In this document: positions 15,729 through 24,737 of the stretch, piece by piece
How positions within the stretch are numbered: the first letter of the stretch is position 1
How the letters are laid out: every line of letters begins with the position of its first letter
DNA from: Betaproteobacteria bacterium
Lineage (GTDB): Bacteria; Pseudomonadota; Gammaproteobacteria; Burkholderiales; Burkholderiaceae_F
Length of the DNA stretch: 64,000 nucleotides
Assembly (NCBI GenBank): GCA_005882215.1
Contig: VBCK01000146.1
Location: 1-64,000 of the forward strand
Direction of reading: 5' to 3'
Position numbers and translations under genes: made by a program
The notes under the pieces: model-generated
Databases searched by the model: none
Told to the model about the DNA's origin: nothing
What the model saw: the letters and a program-made list of their open reading frames with translations, nothing else

Positions 15729-17712
15729 GCAGGAAGGAAGGCAGCCCCTGGCCGTTCGCGTCGGTGCGCGGCGACTCGGCCGCCGGCCGCGGCAGGCCCG
15801 ACAACGGCGGGACAATCGGCTCCGAAATCTTCTTCAGCTCGTCCAGGTGCGCCTGCACATCCTGCAGCGCGTCCTCCAGCTGGCCGATCCGCCCATCGAG
15901 CGATTCCTGCGCATCGCGTATCCGCACCACCGCGTCGGTGCGCTTTTTCAGTTGCTGGCGCTGCTCGCGCACCTGCGTCTCGAGCGGGGGCAGCAGCGAA
16001 CGGATCCAGGCCTCGGTGTCGCGTTCGGCCGCCGAGAAGATCGTGCGGGATTGGCCGACCACGGTCTCGAAGAAGCGTTCGATCAACGACCATTTGTCGC
16101 GCGTGAGCACCGCGATGGCTCCGAAGTGGCTTTCGTAGGCCGTTTCGACCCGGTCGATCTCGGCCAGGTACGTGTCCAGCGTGAAGGTCATCGGCGGCGG
16201 CATGCTCCAGCCGGTTTCCTCCGCGAAGCGGTGCTGCACGCCCAGCACCATCCGTTCGATCTCGGCCAGCGACGCGTTGGCGCGGCGGATCATCTCGCGC
16301 AGCCCCGCGAAATACTCCCTGACCACCGACATGAATTGCGGAGTCAGGCGCACCTTGCGCATCCGGTCGCGCGTGGCCAGCACGACGGCGCGCAAGGCCT
16401 GCATCCGAAGGTTGGAATACACCTGTTCGGCCAGGCGTGCCAGCACAGACCGCGTCGCCACGACCTTGCGCACGTTGCCCTCGAATTCGTGCTGCTCGCT
16501 TTGCGCGCGCAACAGGATCCGCTCCACCGCGCTCTGGTTCTTGCCCTGCAGCGCCCGCAGCTCGTACAGCTGTTCGACCAGGTTGCGCTCGCGCGCGCCG
16601 AGCGCCTGCCGCACTTCGTTGACCACGCGTGAGCTCACTGCCAGCGTCTGCTCGCGGATGATCTGCTGGCGCTGCGGCACCAGCAGATCGACCAGCGCCG
16701 CTTCCAGCGTCGGCAGGCGGCTGCGTTCGAGCAGCTGCGCATCGCCGGTCACTTTGGCGACCAGCCCCTTCTGCGCCGACACCGCGAATACCCGCTTGCG
16801 ATCGATTTTCAGCGTCTCGCTGACGCTGATCACCTGGCGGCGCACCTCGGCCTCGATCTCGGTCTGCGCCTTCAGCGCGTCCCACAGGCCGTCGATCTTG
16901 TTCAGCACCGCGATGTGATTGGCCGCCTCCGGTGAATCGCCCATGATGTGGCGCCACACGTCCAGATCACTCTTGGTGACGCCGGTATCGGCCGCCAGCA
17001 CGAACAGCACCGCGTGCGCGCTGGGTACCAGCGACAGCGTCAATTCGGGCTCGGTGCCGATTGCGTTCAATCCGGGCGTATCCAGGATCACCAGACCCTG
17101 CTTCAGCAGCGGATGGGGGAAATTGATCACCGCGTGACGCCAGCGCGATATTTCGACCAGGGCCTCCTCACCGTCCCTGATCACCCGGTCCGGGTCGTTC
17201 GGATCGAACAGACCGTACATGCGTGCCTCGTCGATGCCGACTCGCACGGTCTCGGCGACCAGGTGGAAGGCCTTGAACATGCCGTCCGGCGAGGCGGTGT
17301 CGACCGGAAACACGCGCCACTCGCCGGAGCTCTTCTTGAAGTCGGCCATCGTTCCGAGGCGCGCGCGCGTCTCGATCGGCAGGGCCCGGATGCAGGGGGG
17401 CAGCGACTCGTCGTACATCAATTCGGTCGGGCACATCGTGGTGCGCCCGGCCGAAGACGGAAGGATACGGCGGCCGTAATCGGCGAAGAAGATCGCGTTG
17501 ATCAGCTCGGACTTGCCGCGCGAGAACTCGGCGATGAACGCGACCACCAGCCGGTCGCCGTTGAGTCGCTCCAGCGCCAGATCCAGACGGCGCGCCGCGT
17601 CTGCCTCCAGCAGCTGCGCGTCCTCGAGCCACCGGCGCAACTGCGCGACCGACACCGCCAAAGTATCGCGCCAAGCCCCGTACTGTTGGAAGCTGGTGGC
17701 GAGCTGCGACAT
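15715..17712 (-). CDS. Dynamin-like GTPase
   Basis: 665 aa. The GTPase domain shows G1 AEFSRGKSELINAIF (near 60-74), G2-type SSAGRTTMCPTEL, G3 DTPGLNAIG (near 214), and G4 LNKIDGLWD (near 269). Long helical stalk segments follow, including a coiled-coil-rich C-terminal part rich in E, Q, K and R. No transmembrane helix is obvious. Bacterial dynamins remodel or tether membranes, and the betaproteobacterial group between mutM and mutY is uncharacterised. The G1 lysine-serine is intact, so GTP binding is expected. The ATG was chosen where homology begins. Upstream frame adds 31 unlikely residues. Confidence 0.85.
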   Translation of the reverse strand: MSQLATSFQQYGAWRDTLAVSVAQLRRWLEDAQLLEADAARRLDLALERLNGDRLVVAFIAEFSRGKSELINAIFFADYGRRILPSSAGRTTMCPTELMYDESLPPCIRALPIETRARLGTMADFKKSSGEWRVFPVDTASPDGMFKAFHLVAETVRVGIDEARMYGLFDPNDPDRVIRDGEEALVEISRWRHAVINFPHPLLKQGLVILDTPGLNAIGTEPELTLSLVPSAHAVLFVLAADTGVTKSDLDVWRHIMGDSPEAANHIAVLNKIDGLWDALKAQTEIEAEVRRQVISVSETLKIDRKRVFAVSAQKGLVAKVTGDAQLLERSRLPTLEAALVDLLVPQRQQIIREQTLAVSSRVVNEVRQALGARERNLVEQLYELRALQGKNQSAVERILLRAQSEQHEFEGNVRKVVATRSVLARLAEQVYSNLRMQALRAVVLATRDRMRKVRLTPQFMSVVREYFAGLREMIRRANASLAEIERMVLGVQHRFAEETGWSMPPPMTFTLDTYLAEIDRVETAYESHFGAIAVLTRDKWSLIERFFETVVGQSRTIFSAAERDTEAWIRSLLPPLETQVREQRQQLKKRTDAVVRIRDAQESLDGRIGQLEDALQDVQAHLDELKKISEPIVPPLSGLPRPAAESPRTDANGQGLPSFLRAEI

Positions 17713-17823
17713 GTACGAGTGCTCGACGTTCGACCGGCCTTCGGCCCGTAAGCTTAAGTCAATCCGCGCGGTCGGACCAGTGTCTCGACCGCAACGCCCC
17801 GACACGGCCTGCGGCCGCAGTGC

Positions 17824-18654
17824 TCAGCGCCGCTGGCAAAACGCGCACCAGTATGTGGCGCGCTGACCCTGTACGATCCTTCGAATTGGACGGCCGCACA
17901 CCGGGCAGTCCGAGCCATCGCGGCCGTACACGCGTGCTTGCAGCGCATACTGCCCCGGCGCGCCATCGGCCGATGCGTAATCGCGCAGCGTCGATCCGCC
18001 CGCCTCGATGGCCTCGGCCAGCACCCGCCGTATCGCCGCGGCAAGCCGGGCGCAGCGCGTCGGGCCCAGGCGCCGCGCGGGAACGCGCGGATCGATGCCC
18101 GCGTCGAACAGACTCTCCGAGGCGTAGATGTTTCCGACCCCGACCACTGCGTCCCCGGCCAGCAGGACCTGCTTGATCGCGGCCGATCGCCCGCGTGTGG
18201 CCAGGTACAGGCGCGCGCCATCGAAGCCCGGATCGAGCGGCTCCACGCCCAGCGACGCCAGCAGCGGGTGCCGTTCGACATCGCCGTCGGCGGCGCGATG
18301 CCACAGCAGCGCGCCGAAGCGCCTGGGGTCGGTCAGGCGGGCCAGCGCCGTGTCGAAATCCAGGTCAACGTGGTCGTGCGGACCGCGTTCGGGCGCAGCG
18401 CCGTACGGGTAGAGGCGCCAGGACCCGGTCATCCCCAGGTGCGAGATCAGCACGCCGTGTTCGAAACGCCACAACAGGTACTTGCCGCGCCGATCGATCC
18501 GCTGCAGGCGCCGGCCGGCGAGCGTCGCGGCGAGCGCGCGCGGCACCGGCCAGCGCAGACGCCGTTCGTACACCCGAAGCGCCCGCACGGTCCGGCCTTC
18601 GAGCACGCCGGTCATGCTGCGCCGGGTCACCTCGACTTCGGGTAATTCGGGCAT
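17824..18654 (-). CDS. mutM: Formamidopyrimidine-DNA glycosylase
   Basis: 276 aa. It begins with the catalytic PELPEVE (Pro2 nucleophile, Glu3). Conserved features are HLGMTG near 73, GVGNIYASE near 170, and a C-terminal zinc finger with CPVC and WCAFC. It excises 8-oxoguanine and ring-opened purines opposite C, and acts in the GO system with MutY. All expected catalytic elements are intact, in contrast to the neighbouring MutY. It is transcribed divergently from the TPR lipoprotein gene across 62 bp. Confidence 0.95.
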   Translation of the reverse strand: MPELPEVEVTRRSMTGVLEGRTVRALRVYERRLRWPVPRALAATLAGRRLQRIDRRGKYLLWRFEHGVLISHLGMTGSWRLYPYGAAPERGPHDHVDLDFDTALARLTDPRRFGALLWHRAADGDVERHPLLASLGVEPLDPGFDGARLYLATRGRSAAIKQVLLAGDAVVGVGNIYASESLFDAGIDPRVPARRLGPTRCARLAAAIRRVLAEAIEAGGSTLRDYASADGAPGQYALQARVYGRDGSDCPVCGRPIRRIVQGQRATYWCAFCQRR

Positions 18655-18716
18655 TTCAGGCCGCGGCTAAACTGTGGATCTGGCGAACTTATCGCGCCCT
18701 CGCAGGCGCTGCGACG

Positions 18717-20528
18717 ATGTCGATGCATGCAAGGCCCCTCGGACCGGCTCTGAGATGGGCGACGGGGTTCATGTCGTGTGCGCTGATTGTAGGGTGTGCG
18801 TCCCCGGCGCATGGTCCCACCACGTCCGCGCAGCCTGCGCCGGCGACCGCTGCGGCGGGCGCAGCGCCGGCGGACGGCCGCTCGCTGCCCGAGGTGGAAC
18901 TGACCGGCCCGCTGCTGTTCGAGATCGTGGCGGCCGAGGTCGCCGTGCAGCGGGGCGAGTCCAGCGCCGCTTTCGCGACCCTGATGAAAGCGGCCCGCGA
19001 TACGCGCGATCCACGCCTCGCGCGGCGCGCGACCGAAGTCGCGCTGGGCGCGCGTGCCGCCGCGCAGGCCCTGGAGTCGGCGCAATTGTGGCGAGAGCTG
19101 GACGGCGGATCGTCCGAGGCCGAGCAGACCTACACGTCGCTGCTGGTCGCCAACGGTCGGTACGACGACGCCAAGCCGCTGCTGCAGAAGCAGCTTCGCG
19201 AAGAGGAAGATCCGCTGACCGCGCTGGAGCGGATCCAGCGGCTGCTGGCACGCGCACCCGACCAGGCGCGGGCGCTGGCGCTGCTGGTCGCGCTCACCGA
19301 GCCGTATCTGAACGACCGCAAGCGCGGTTTCAATGCGCACCTGATCCTGGCCCACGGGGCGCATGCGGCGGGCCAGGGCGCGCGGGCGACCGAGGAGGCA
19401 CGCGCCGCGCTGGCGATGAGACCGGACTCGGAGCAGGCCGCGATCGCGGCAGCGCAATTCATGCTGGAAAGCAAGAACAAGGCCGACGCGGCCGGACGAG
19501 CCGACGCGATCGCGCTGTTGTCGGGCTTTCTGCAGCGCAATCCGAGCGCGGCCGATGCGCGCCTGGCGTACGCCCGGTTGCTGATCGGCGATGGGCGCAA
19601 CGATGCGGCGCGCAACCAGTTCGAGGAGCTGTTGCGGCGCGATCCGCACAGTCCGGATCCGCTGTTCGCGCTGGGCGTGCTTTCGCTGCAGGCCGAGCTT
19701 CGCCCGCAGGCGCGCGGGTATTTCGAGCGCTACTTGAAGGCGATCGAGGATGGCGCCGATCGGGAGCCCGATCCGGCGTATCTGAACATGGAGCGGATCG
19801 CCGAGGACGAACAGAAATACGACGAGGCCTTCGACTGGCTGCACCGCGTGCACAGTCCCGAGCAGGTGCTGACCGCGCGAATCCGGGAGGCATTCCTGCT
19901 GGCCAAGGTCAATCGCCTCGAGGACGCTCTCAAAGTGCTGCGCGAGGCGCCGACCGAGTCCCCGGACGACCGCTCGCAGGTCGTGCTGTCGCAGGGACAG
20001 ATCCTGCGCGATGCGCATCGCTACCAGGAGTCGTATGACCTGCTCGCGACGGCGCTGCAGGCTGCACCGGACGATCCGAACCTGTTGTACGAGACGGCGA
20101 TGTCGGCCGAGCGGCTGGACCGACTGGACGTGATGGAGACGGATCTGCGCCACCTGGTGCAGCTGCGCCCGGATTTCGCGCACGCCTACAACGCGCTCGG
20201 CTACACGTTCGCCGATCGGAATATCCGACTGAAGGAAGCCTACGAGCTGATCGACAAGGCGATGCAACTGGCCCCGGACGACGGCTTCATCCTGGACTCG
20301 ATGGGCTGGGTGCAGTACCGGATGGGCAACCTGGCTGCGGCACGCGACTACCTCGCCCGGGCCTATCGGCTCAAGCCCGAAGCCGACGTGGCCGCTCATC
20401 TGGGCGAGGTGATGTGGCTGCAGGGCGACCGCGAGGCCGCGCGCAACGTGTGGCGCGAGGCGGGCAAACGCGAGTCCGACAACGAGACCTTGAAGGAGAC
20501 GCTGCAGCGGCTGGACGCCAAGCCGTGA
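18717..20528 (+). CDS. Tetratricopeptide-repeat lipoprotein
   Basis: 603 aa. A lipoprotein signal ends in the lipobox LIVGC (Cys27). A Pro/Ala-rich linker follows, then a chain of TPR-like helical pairs across about 65-600, the clearest near 470-560 (AYNALGYTFADRN...ILDSMGWVQYRMGNLAAARDYL). It is probably a periplasm-facing scaffold. The gene is a constant neighbour of lolB and ispE in betaproteobacteria, which suggests a role in envelope assembly, but the function is not established. The stop overlaps the lolB GTG start by four bases. Confidence 0.82.
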   Translation: MSMHARPLGPALRWATGFMSCALIVGCASPAHGPTTSAQPAPATAAAGAAPADGRSLPEVELTGPLLFEIVAAEVAVQRGESSAAFATLMKAARDTRDPRLARRATEVALGARAAAQALESAQLWRELDGGSSEAEQTYTSLLVANGRYDDAKPLLQKQLREEEDPLTALERIQRLLARAPDQARALALLVALTEPYLNDRKRGFNAHLILAHGAHAAGQGARATEEARAALAMRPDSEQAAIAAAQFMLESKNKADAAGRADAIALLSGFLQRNPSAADARLAYARLLIGDGRNDAARNQFEELLRRDPHSPDPLFALGVLSLQAELRPQARGYFERYLKAIEDGADREPDPAYLNMERIAEDEQKYDEAFDWLHRVHSPEQVLTARIREAFLLAKVNRLEDALKVLREAPTESPDDRSQVVLSQGQILRDAHRYQESYDLLATALQAAPDDPNLLYETAMSAERLDRLDVMETDLRHLVQLRPDFAHAYNALGYTFADRNIRLKEAYELIDKAMQLAPDDGFILDSMGWVQYRMGNLAAARDYLARAYRLKPEADVAAHLGEVMWLQGDREAARNVWREAGKRESDNETLKETLQRLDAKP

Positions 20529-21130
20529 GCGTGGGCCTGCCCTTTCTGGGCCGCCTCTGGCGGACCCGAGCGGGCTGGCTTGCCTGCGCAATGGGCGTGC
20601 TGGCAACCGAGTGTGCTTCGCTGCCGGCGGTCACCGGCGGGGTCAGCTATTCCGGGCGGTTTGCGCTGGCGGTCGACGGAGTCGACCGGCACGAGACGAT
20701 GAGTGGGCGTTTCGCGCTGACGGTGGACCGGTCCGAAGTGACGCTGGACCTGAGCACGCCGCTCGGCACGACGGTCGCGCGCGTGCAGTCCGGAGCCGCC
20801 GGCGCGCGTCTGACCGTGCCCACCGCGGGCGGGCTGCGCACCGAGCAGGGCCCGGATCCGGATGCGCTCAGCTTGCAGGTTCTCGGTTGGACGCTGCCGG
20901 TATCGGGAATCGGCGACTGGATCGAAGGCCGGCCGGCGGCGGGGCGCCCCTATCGACTGGATCCCGGCCAGGACGGCAACGCGCTGCTGGAGCAGGACGG
21001 CTGGACAATCCGGTTTGAGCCGCGCGGATCCGACGGGCGTATCCGCCGGCTGGACATGAGCCGGCCGCTGCGCAGTGACGCGCCGGCCGTTTCACTGCGG
21101 GTCGTGCTCGATTCGGAAGCCGGGTCATGA
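20525..21130 (+). CDS. lolB: Outer-membrane lipoprotein insertase LolB (atypical lipobox)
   Basis: 201 aa from a GTG that overlaps the TPR stop (GTGA). The LolB domain is recognisable from GGVSYSGRFALAVDG through LDLSTPLGTTVARVQ, PDALSLQVLGWTLPVSGIGDWIEG and RIRRLDMS. LolB receives lipoproteins from LolA and inserts them into the outer membrane, and is itself normally a lipoprotein. Here the signal ends LATEC (Cys30) with Glu at -1, where Gly or Ala is expected, so lipidation is uncertain. The stop overlaps the ispE start. Confidence 0.88.
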   Translation: MSVGLPFLGRLWRTRAGWLACAMGVLATECASLPAVTGGVSYSGRFALAVDGVDRHETMSGRFALTVDRSEVTLDLSTPLGTTVARVQSGAAGARLTVPTAGGLRTEQGPDPDALSLQVLGWTLPVSGIGDWIEGRPAAGRPYRLDPGQDGNALLEQDGWTIRFEPRGSDGRIRRLDMSRPLRSDAPAVSLRVVLDSEAGS

Positions 21131-22035
21131 CCCGCTTGATGCTGGGTCTGCCCGCGCCGGCCAAACTGAACCTGTTCCTGCAGGTGATCGGGCGTCGGGC
21201 GGACGGATTTCACGAGCTGCGGACGGCTTTTGTTGCGATCGATCTGAGCGATACGCTGGACTTCGAGTTGCTCGAGGACGATCGGATCGAACGGCGCGGC
21301 GACCTGGTCGGCCCGGTCGAGCAGGACCTGGCGGCGCGCGCTGCGCGTGTGCTGCAGCAGGAAGCGCGATGCGACCTGGGTGTGCGGATCGACCTGGTGA
21401 AGCGAATCCCGAGCGGAGGCGGGCTGGGCGGCGGTTCCTCGGACGCGGCCACCACGCTGATCGCGCTGAACCGGCTGTGGCGGCTGAACTGGAGTCGCGA
21501 GCAGCTGGCTGCACTGGCGGTCCGCCTCGGGGCCGACGTTGCGTTTTTCCTGCAACCCGGGCCTGCGCTCGGAGAAGGCATCGGGGAGCGCCTTTCGCCG
21601 CTGGCCGTGCCGGTGCGCTGGTACGCGCTGATTCATCCACAAGTTCATGTTTCGACAGCGGAAATCTTCAAGTCGCCGGAATTGACAGTGCATCTCAAAC
21701 AGACCAAAATCCAAAACTTTCCCAAGGACGGGCGTCGGGCCGACGAAACTGCGCCTGGGGGCGGAGGGGCGCGTTCGGGCAGCCCCGGCATAGGTGCTGG
21801 CAAAAGCGGCGGCAACGATCTGGAGCCGATCGTCAGGCGCCGGGTACCCGAAGTGGATGCTGCGCTACGCTATCTGGCGGGATTCGGTGAGGCACGAATG
21901 ACCGGATCGGGCGCTTGCGTGTTCGCGGCGTTCGAAACCGAAGCACAGGCGCAGCGCGCAATCGCCGGCGCGCCGGCCCGATGGTTGTCGTGGGCCGTAT
22001 CCGGATTGACCGAACATCCGCTGGCGTCGTGGTGA
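21127..22035 (+). CDS. ispE: 4-diphosphocytidyl-2-C-methyl-D-erythritol kinase
   Basis: 302 aa GHMP kinase. PAPAKLNLFLQV (9-20) binds substrate, the ATP loop PSGGGLGGGSSDAA lies at 95-108, and MTGSGACVFAAF near the C-terminus is the third GHMP motif. It phosphorylates CDP-ME in the non-mevalonate isoprenoid pathway. A Gly/Ser/Ala-rich, poorly conserved insert lies between about residues 200 and 235. It overlaps lolB by four bases (ATGA). Confidence 0.94.
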   Translation: MTRLMLGLPAPAKLNLFLQVIGRRADGFHELRTAFVAIDLSDTLDFELLEDDRIERRGDLVGPVEQDLAARAARVLQQEARCDLGVRIDLVKRIPSGGGLGGGSSDAATTLIALNRLWRLNWSREQLAALAVRLGADVAFFLQPGPALGEGIGERLSPLAVPVRWYALIHPQVHVSTAEIFKSPELTVHLKQTKIQNFPKDGRRADETAPGGGGARSGSPGIGAGKSGGNDLEPIVRRRVPEVDAALRYLAGFGEARMTGSGACVFAAFETEAQAQRAIAGAPARWLSWAVSGLTEHPLASW

Positions 22036-22115
22036 GCGTTCGCCGGCAGCGGCTTGCGGGGCGTGCAGCGATCAGTGGCAGGATCTGAATACACGGGGAC
22101 GGACGGGTTTCGCGC

Positions 22116-22192
22116 TGGGGAGTCGCCAAGCTGGTTAAGGCAGCGGATTTTGATTCCGCCATTCGAGGGTTCGAATCCTTCCTCCCCAGCCA
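22116..22192 (+). tRNA. tRNA-Gln(UUG)
   Basis: 77-nt cloverleaf. The acceptor arm TGGGGAG pairs with CTCCCCA, followed by G and an encoded CCA (22190-22192). The anticodon arm GCGGA-TTTTGAT-TCCGC presents TTG at its centre. The T arm GAGGG-TTCGAAT-CCTTC (one wobble pair) is clear. Position between ispE and prs is conserved in betaproteobacteria. Confidence 0.96.
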
Positions 22193-22243
22193 TTCCGAAC
22201 TTTGGCGGTGGCCGTTGGCAACTGAGAGCAACAAGGGTCGTTG

Positions 22244-23206
22244 ATGGTCGCGTCGATGGTGTCGGACAACCTGATGGTGTTCTCGGGCAATGCGAACCCG
22301 AAGCTGGCGCACGCGGTCGTGCAGCACCTGAACATCCCGCTGGGCCGGGCGGAGGTGTCGCGCTTCTCCGACGGCGAGATCATGGTCGAGATCAACGAAA
22401 ACGTCCGCGGCAAGGACGTGTTCGTGCTGCAGTCGACGTGCGCGCCGACCAACGACAACCTGATGGAGCTGGTGATCATGGTCGACGCGCTGAAGCGCGC
22501 CTCGGCCGGGCGCATCACCGCGGCGATTCCGTACTTCGGCTATGCACGGCAGGACCGGCGGCCACATTCGGCGCGGGTCGCGATCAGCGCCAAGGTGGTG
22601 GCCAACATCCTGCAGGTGGTCGGCGTGGACCGGCTGCTGGTGATGGACCTGCACGCGGACCAGATCCAGGGTTTTTTCGACGTCCCGGTCGACAACGTGT
22701 ATGCGAGCCCGATCCTGCTGGGAGACCTTTGGAAACACAACTACCAGAAGCTGGTGGTCGTGTCGCCGGACATCGGCGGGGTCGTGCGGGCCCGGGCCCT
22801 GGCCAAGCGGATCGAGTCCGACCTGGCGATCATCGACAAGCGGCGCCCGCGGGCCAACGTGGCCGAGGTGATGAACATCATCGGGGAGGTCGAGGACCGC
22901 ACCTGCGTGATCATGGACGACATGATCGACACCGCGAACACGCTGTGCCAGGCCGCCAAGGCGCTGAGCGAGCGGGGCGCGCGGCAGGTGTTTGCGTACT
23001 GCACGCACCCCGTGCTGTCGGGCAAGGCCGTGGAGCGGATCAACGAGTCGGTGCTGGACGAAGTCGTCGTGACCGACACGATTCCGCTGGATCCGGAAGC
23101 AGCCGCCTGCCGCAAGATACGGCAACTGTCATGCGCGGCGCTGCTGGGTGAAACGATTTCGCGCATCTCGCGCGGGGACTCGGTGAGCTCGCTGTTCGTC
23201 GAGTAA
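22244..23206 (+). CDS. prs: Ribose-phosphate pyrophosphokinase
   Basis: 320 aa. It contains the N-terminal [10 protein letters not shown] and RFSDGEI segments, the catalytic flexible region [11 protein letters not shown], and the PRPP-binding loop [13 protein letters not shown] near 223-235. It makes PRPP for nucleotide, histidine and tryptophan synthesis. AAGGG six bases before ATG 22244 supports this start. An in-frame TTG lies just upstream and a second Met lies four codons in. Confidence 0.96.
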   Translation: MVASMVSDNLMVFSGNANPKLAHAVVQHLNIPLGRAEVSRFSDGEIMVEINENVRGKDVFVLQSTCAPTNDNLMELVIMVDALKRASAGRITAAIPYFGYARQDRRPHSARVAISAKVVANILQVVGVDRLLVMDLHADQIQGFFDVPVDNVYASPILLGDLWKHNYQKLVVVSPDIGGVVRARALAKRIESDLAIIDKRRPRANVAEVMNIIGEVEDRTCVIMDDMIDTANTLCQAAKALSERGARQVFAYCTHPVLSGKAVERINESVLDEVVVTDTIPLDPEAAACRKIRQLSCAALLGETISRISRGDSVSSLFVE

Positions 23207-23260
23207 GGGCGCTGCCACTGCGGGCAGGAGACAAACGCTTTTCGAAGCCGAGGTTGTGAT

Positions 23261-24013
23261 ATGAAGGTTGTGGGAACGATACGTCAGGCGCAAGGCACGG
23301 GCGCGAGCCGCCGTTTGCGCCACCAGGGCAAGGTGCCCGGCATCCTGTATGGGGGCCGATCCGAAGCGGTCAACATCGAGCTGGACCACAACCCGCTGTT
23401 TCACTCGCTCAAGCGCGAGAAGTTCCACGCGTCCGTGCTGGAAATGGAGCTGGACGGCCGCTCCGAGAGGGTGCTGTTGCGCGATTTCCAGATGCATCCG
23501 TACCGGCCGCTGGTGCTGCACATCGATTTTCAGCGGGTCGCGGAGGATCAGAAGATCCACGTGCGGGTTCCTCTGCACTTCGTCGGCGGAGAAAACTCGC
23601 CGGCCGTGAAGGAAAGCGGCGCGATCATCGGCCACGTGCGCTCCGACCTGGATATTTCCTGCCTGCCACGAGATCTGCCCGAGTTCATCGAAGTCGATCT
23701 GTCGCACCTGACTGCACAGGACACCGTGCATGTGCGCGACCTGAAGCTGCCGGCGGGGGTGAGCGCCGCGCTGCGTGGAAAGGAAAATCCGGTGGTGGCC
23801 AGCGTGACGCTGCCGAGCGTGCAGGCCGAGGAGGAGGTTGCGCCGGTCGAAGAAGGCGCCGCCGCCGCTCCGGGTGCGGCCGCCGCTCCGGCTGCTGCCG
23901 CTGCAGCAACGCCGGCCAAGGGTGCACCCGCGGCCGCCTCCGCGGGCGCGCCGGGGCCCGCTACGGCGGCCAAGCCGGCCGCCGGCAAGGCTGGCGCGGA
24001 AAAGAAGAAGTAA
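23261..24013 (+). CDS. rplY: 50S ribosomal protein L25, general stress (Ctc) form
   Basis: 250 aa. The 5S rRNA-binding L25 domain (1-95; SRRLRHQGKVPGILYGG) is followed by the beta-rich TL5/Ctc C-terminal domain (about 100-190). The tail from about 200 to 250 is Ala/Pro/Gly-rich and ends in lysines, and is probably disordered. It binds 5S rRNA in the central protuberance. Conserved order prs-rplY-pth. Confidence 0.94.
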   Translation: MKVVGTIRQAQGTGASRRLRHQGKVPGILYGGRSEAVNIELDHNPLFHSLKREKFHASVLEMELDGRSERVLLRDFQMHPYRPLVLHIDFQRVAEDQKIHVRVPLHFVGGENSPAVKESGAIIGHVRSDLDISCLPRDLPEFIEVDLSHLTAQDTVHVRDLKLPAGVSAALRGKENPVVASVTLPSVQAEEEVAPVEEGAAAAPGAAAAPAAAAAATPAKGAPAAASAGAPGPATAAKPAAGKAGAEKKK

Positions 24014-24092
24014 CGGTCTGCAGACGCGTCCGAGACCTTGGTCCCAGGCAGCCTGCCCCGACGACCGGGCGCGCCGCGCCGCGTGACTGACG

Positions 24093-24737
24093 ATGGTCGA
24101 CGAAACTGCCATCGCCCGGATCCGGATGATCGTCGGCTTGGGCAACGTCGGAGCCGGTTACGAGCGCACCCGGCACAACGCCGGATTCTGGCTGGTCGAC
24201 CGGTTCGCATCCCGGGTCGGGGCGCGCCTGAAGCCCGAGCGCAAGTTTTCCGCCGACCTGGCGCGCACGACGATCGATCACCATGATCTGATCCTGCTGA
24301 AACCGGCGACCTTGATGAACCGGTCCGGTCAGGCCGTGGTGGCCGCCGCACTGTTTTACCGGATCCTGCCCGATCAGATCCTGATCGCGCACGATGAGCT
24401 CGATTTGCCGCCCGGCGAGGCCAGACTGAAGTTGGGCGGAGGCACTGCGGGCCACAATGGCTTGAAAGACGTCAAGGCCCGCCTGACCCATGCCGACTTC
24501 TGGCGGGCCCGGATCGGGATCGGTCATCCGCGGTCGCTTGGCCTGGAGCAGGATGTCGCCGATTTCGTGCTGCACGTGCCGCGTCGCGACGAGCAGGCCG
24601 CCATCGAAGAGGCGGTCGCCCGGGTCGACGCGGTGCTGGGCCTGATGGTCGAAGGCCAGTTCGAGCGCGCCATGATGCGGCTGCACAGCCGCCCGCCGCC
24701 GGCCGGGGCGGGCCAGCCCGCGGGCAGCCCCGAATGA
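24093..24737 (+). CDS. pth: Peptidyl-tRNA hydrolase
   Basis: 214 aa. Catalytic His28 sits in YERTRHNAGF, Asp101 in IAHDELDLPPG, and the GGGTAGHNGLKD tRNA-binding loop near 121-132 is intact. It recycles peptidyl-tRNAs released from stalled ribosomes. The C-terminal Pro/Gly-rich tail is non-conserved. The stop overlaps the next gene (ATGA), so the peptidase gene is translationally coupled to it. Confidence 0.95.
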   Translation: MVDETAIARIRMIVGLGNVGAGYERTRHNAGFWLVDRFASRVGARLKPERKFSADLARTTIDHHDLILLKPATLMNRSGQAVVAAALFYRILPDQILIAHDELDLPPGEARLKLGGGTAGHNGLKDVKARLTHADFWRARIGIGHPRSLGLEQDVADFVLHVPRRDEQAAIEEAVARVDAVLGLMVEGQFERAMMRLHSRPPPAGAGQPAGSPE

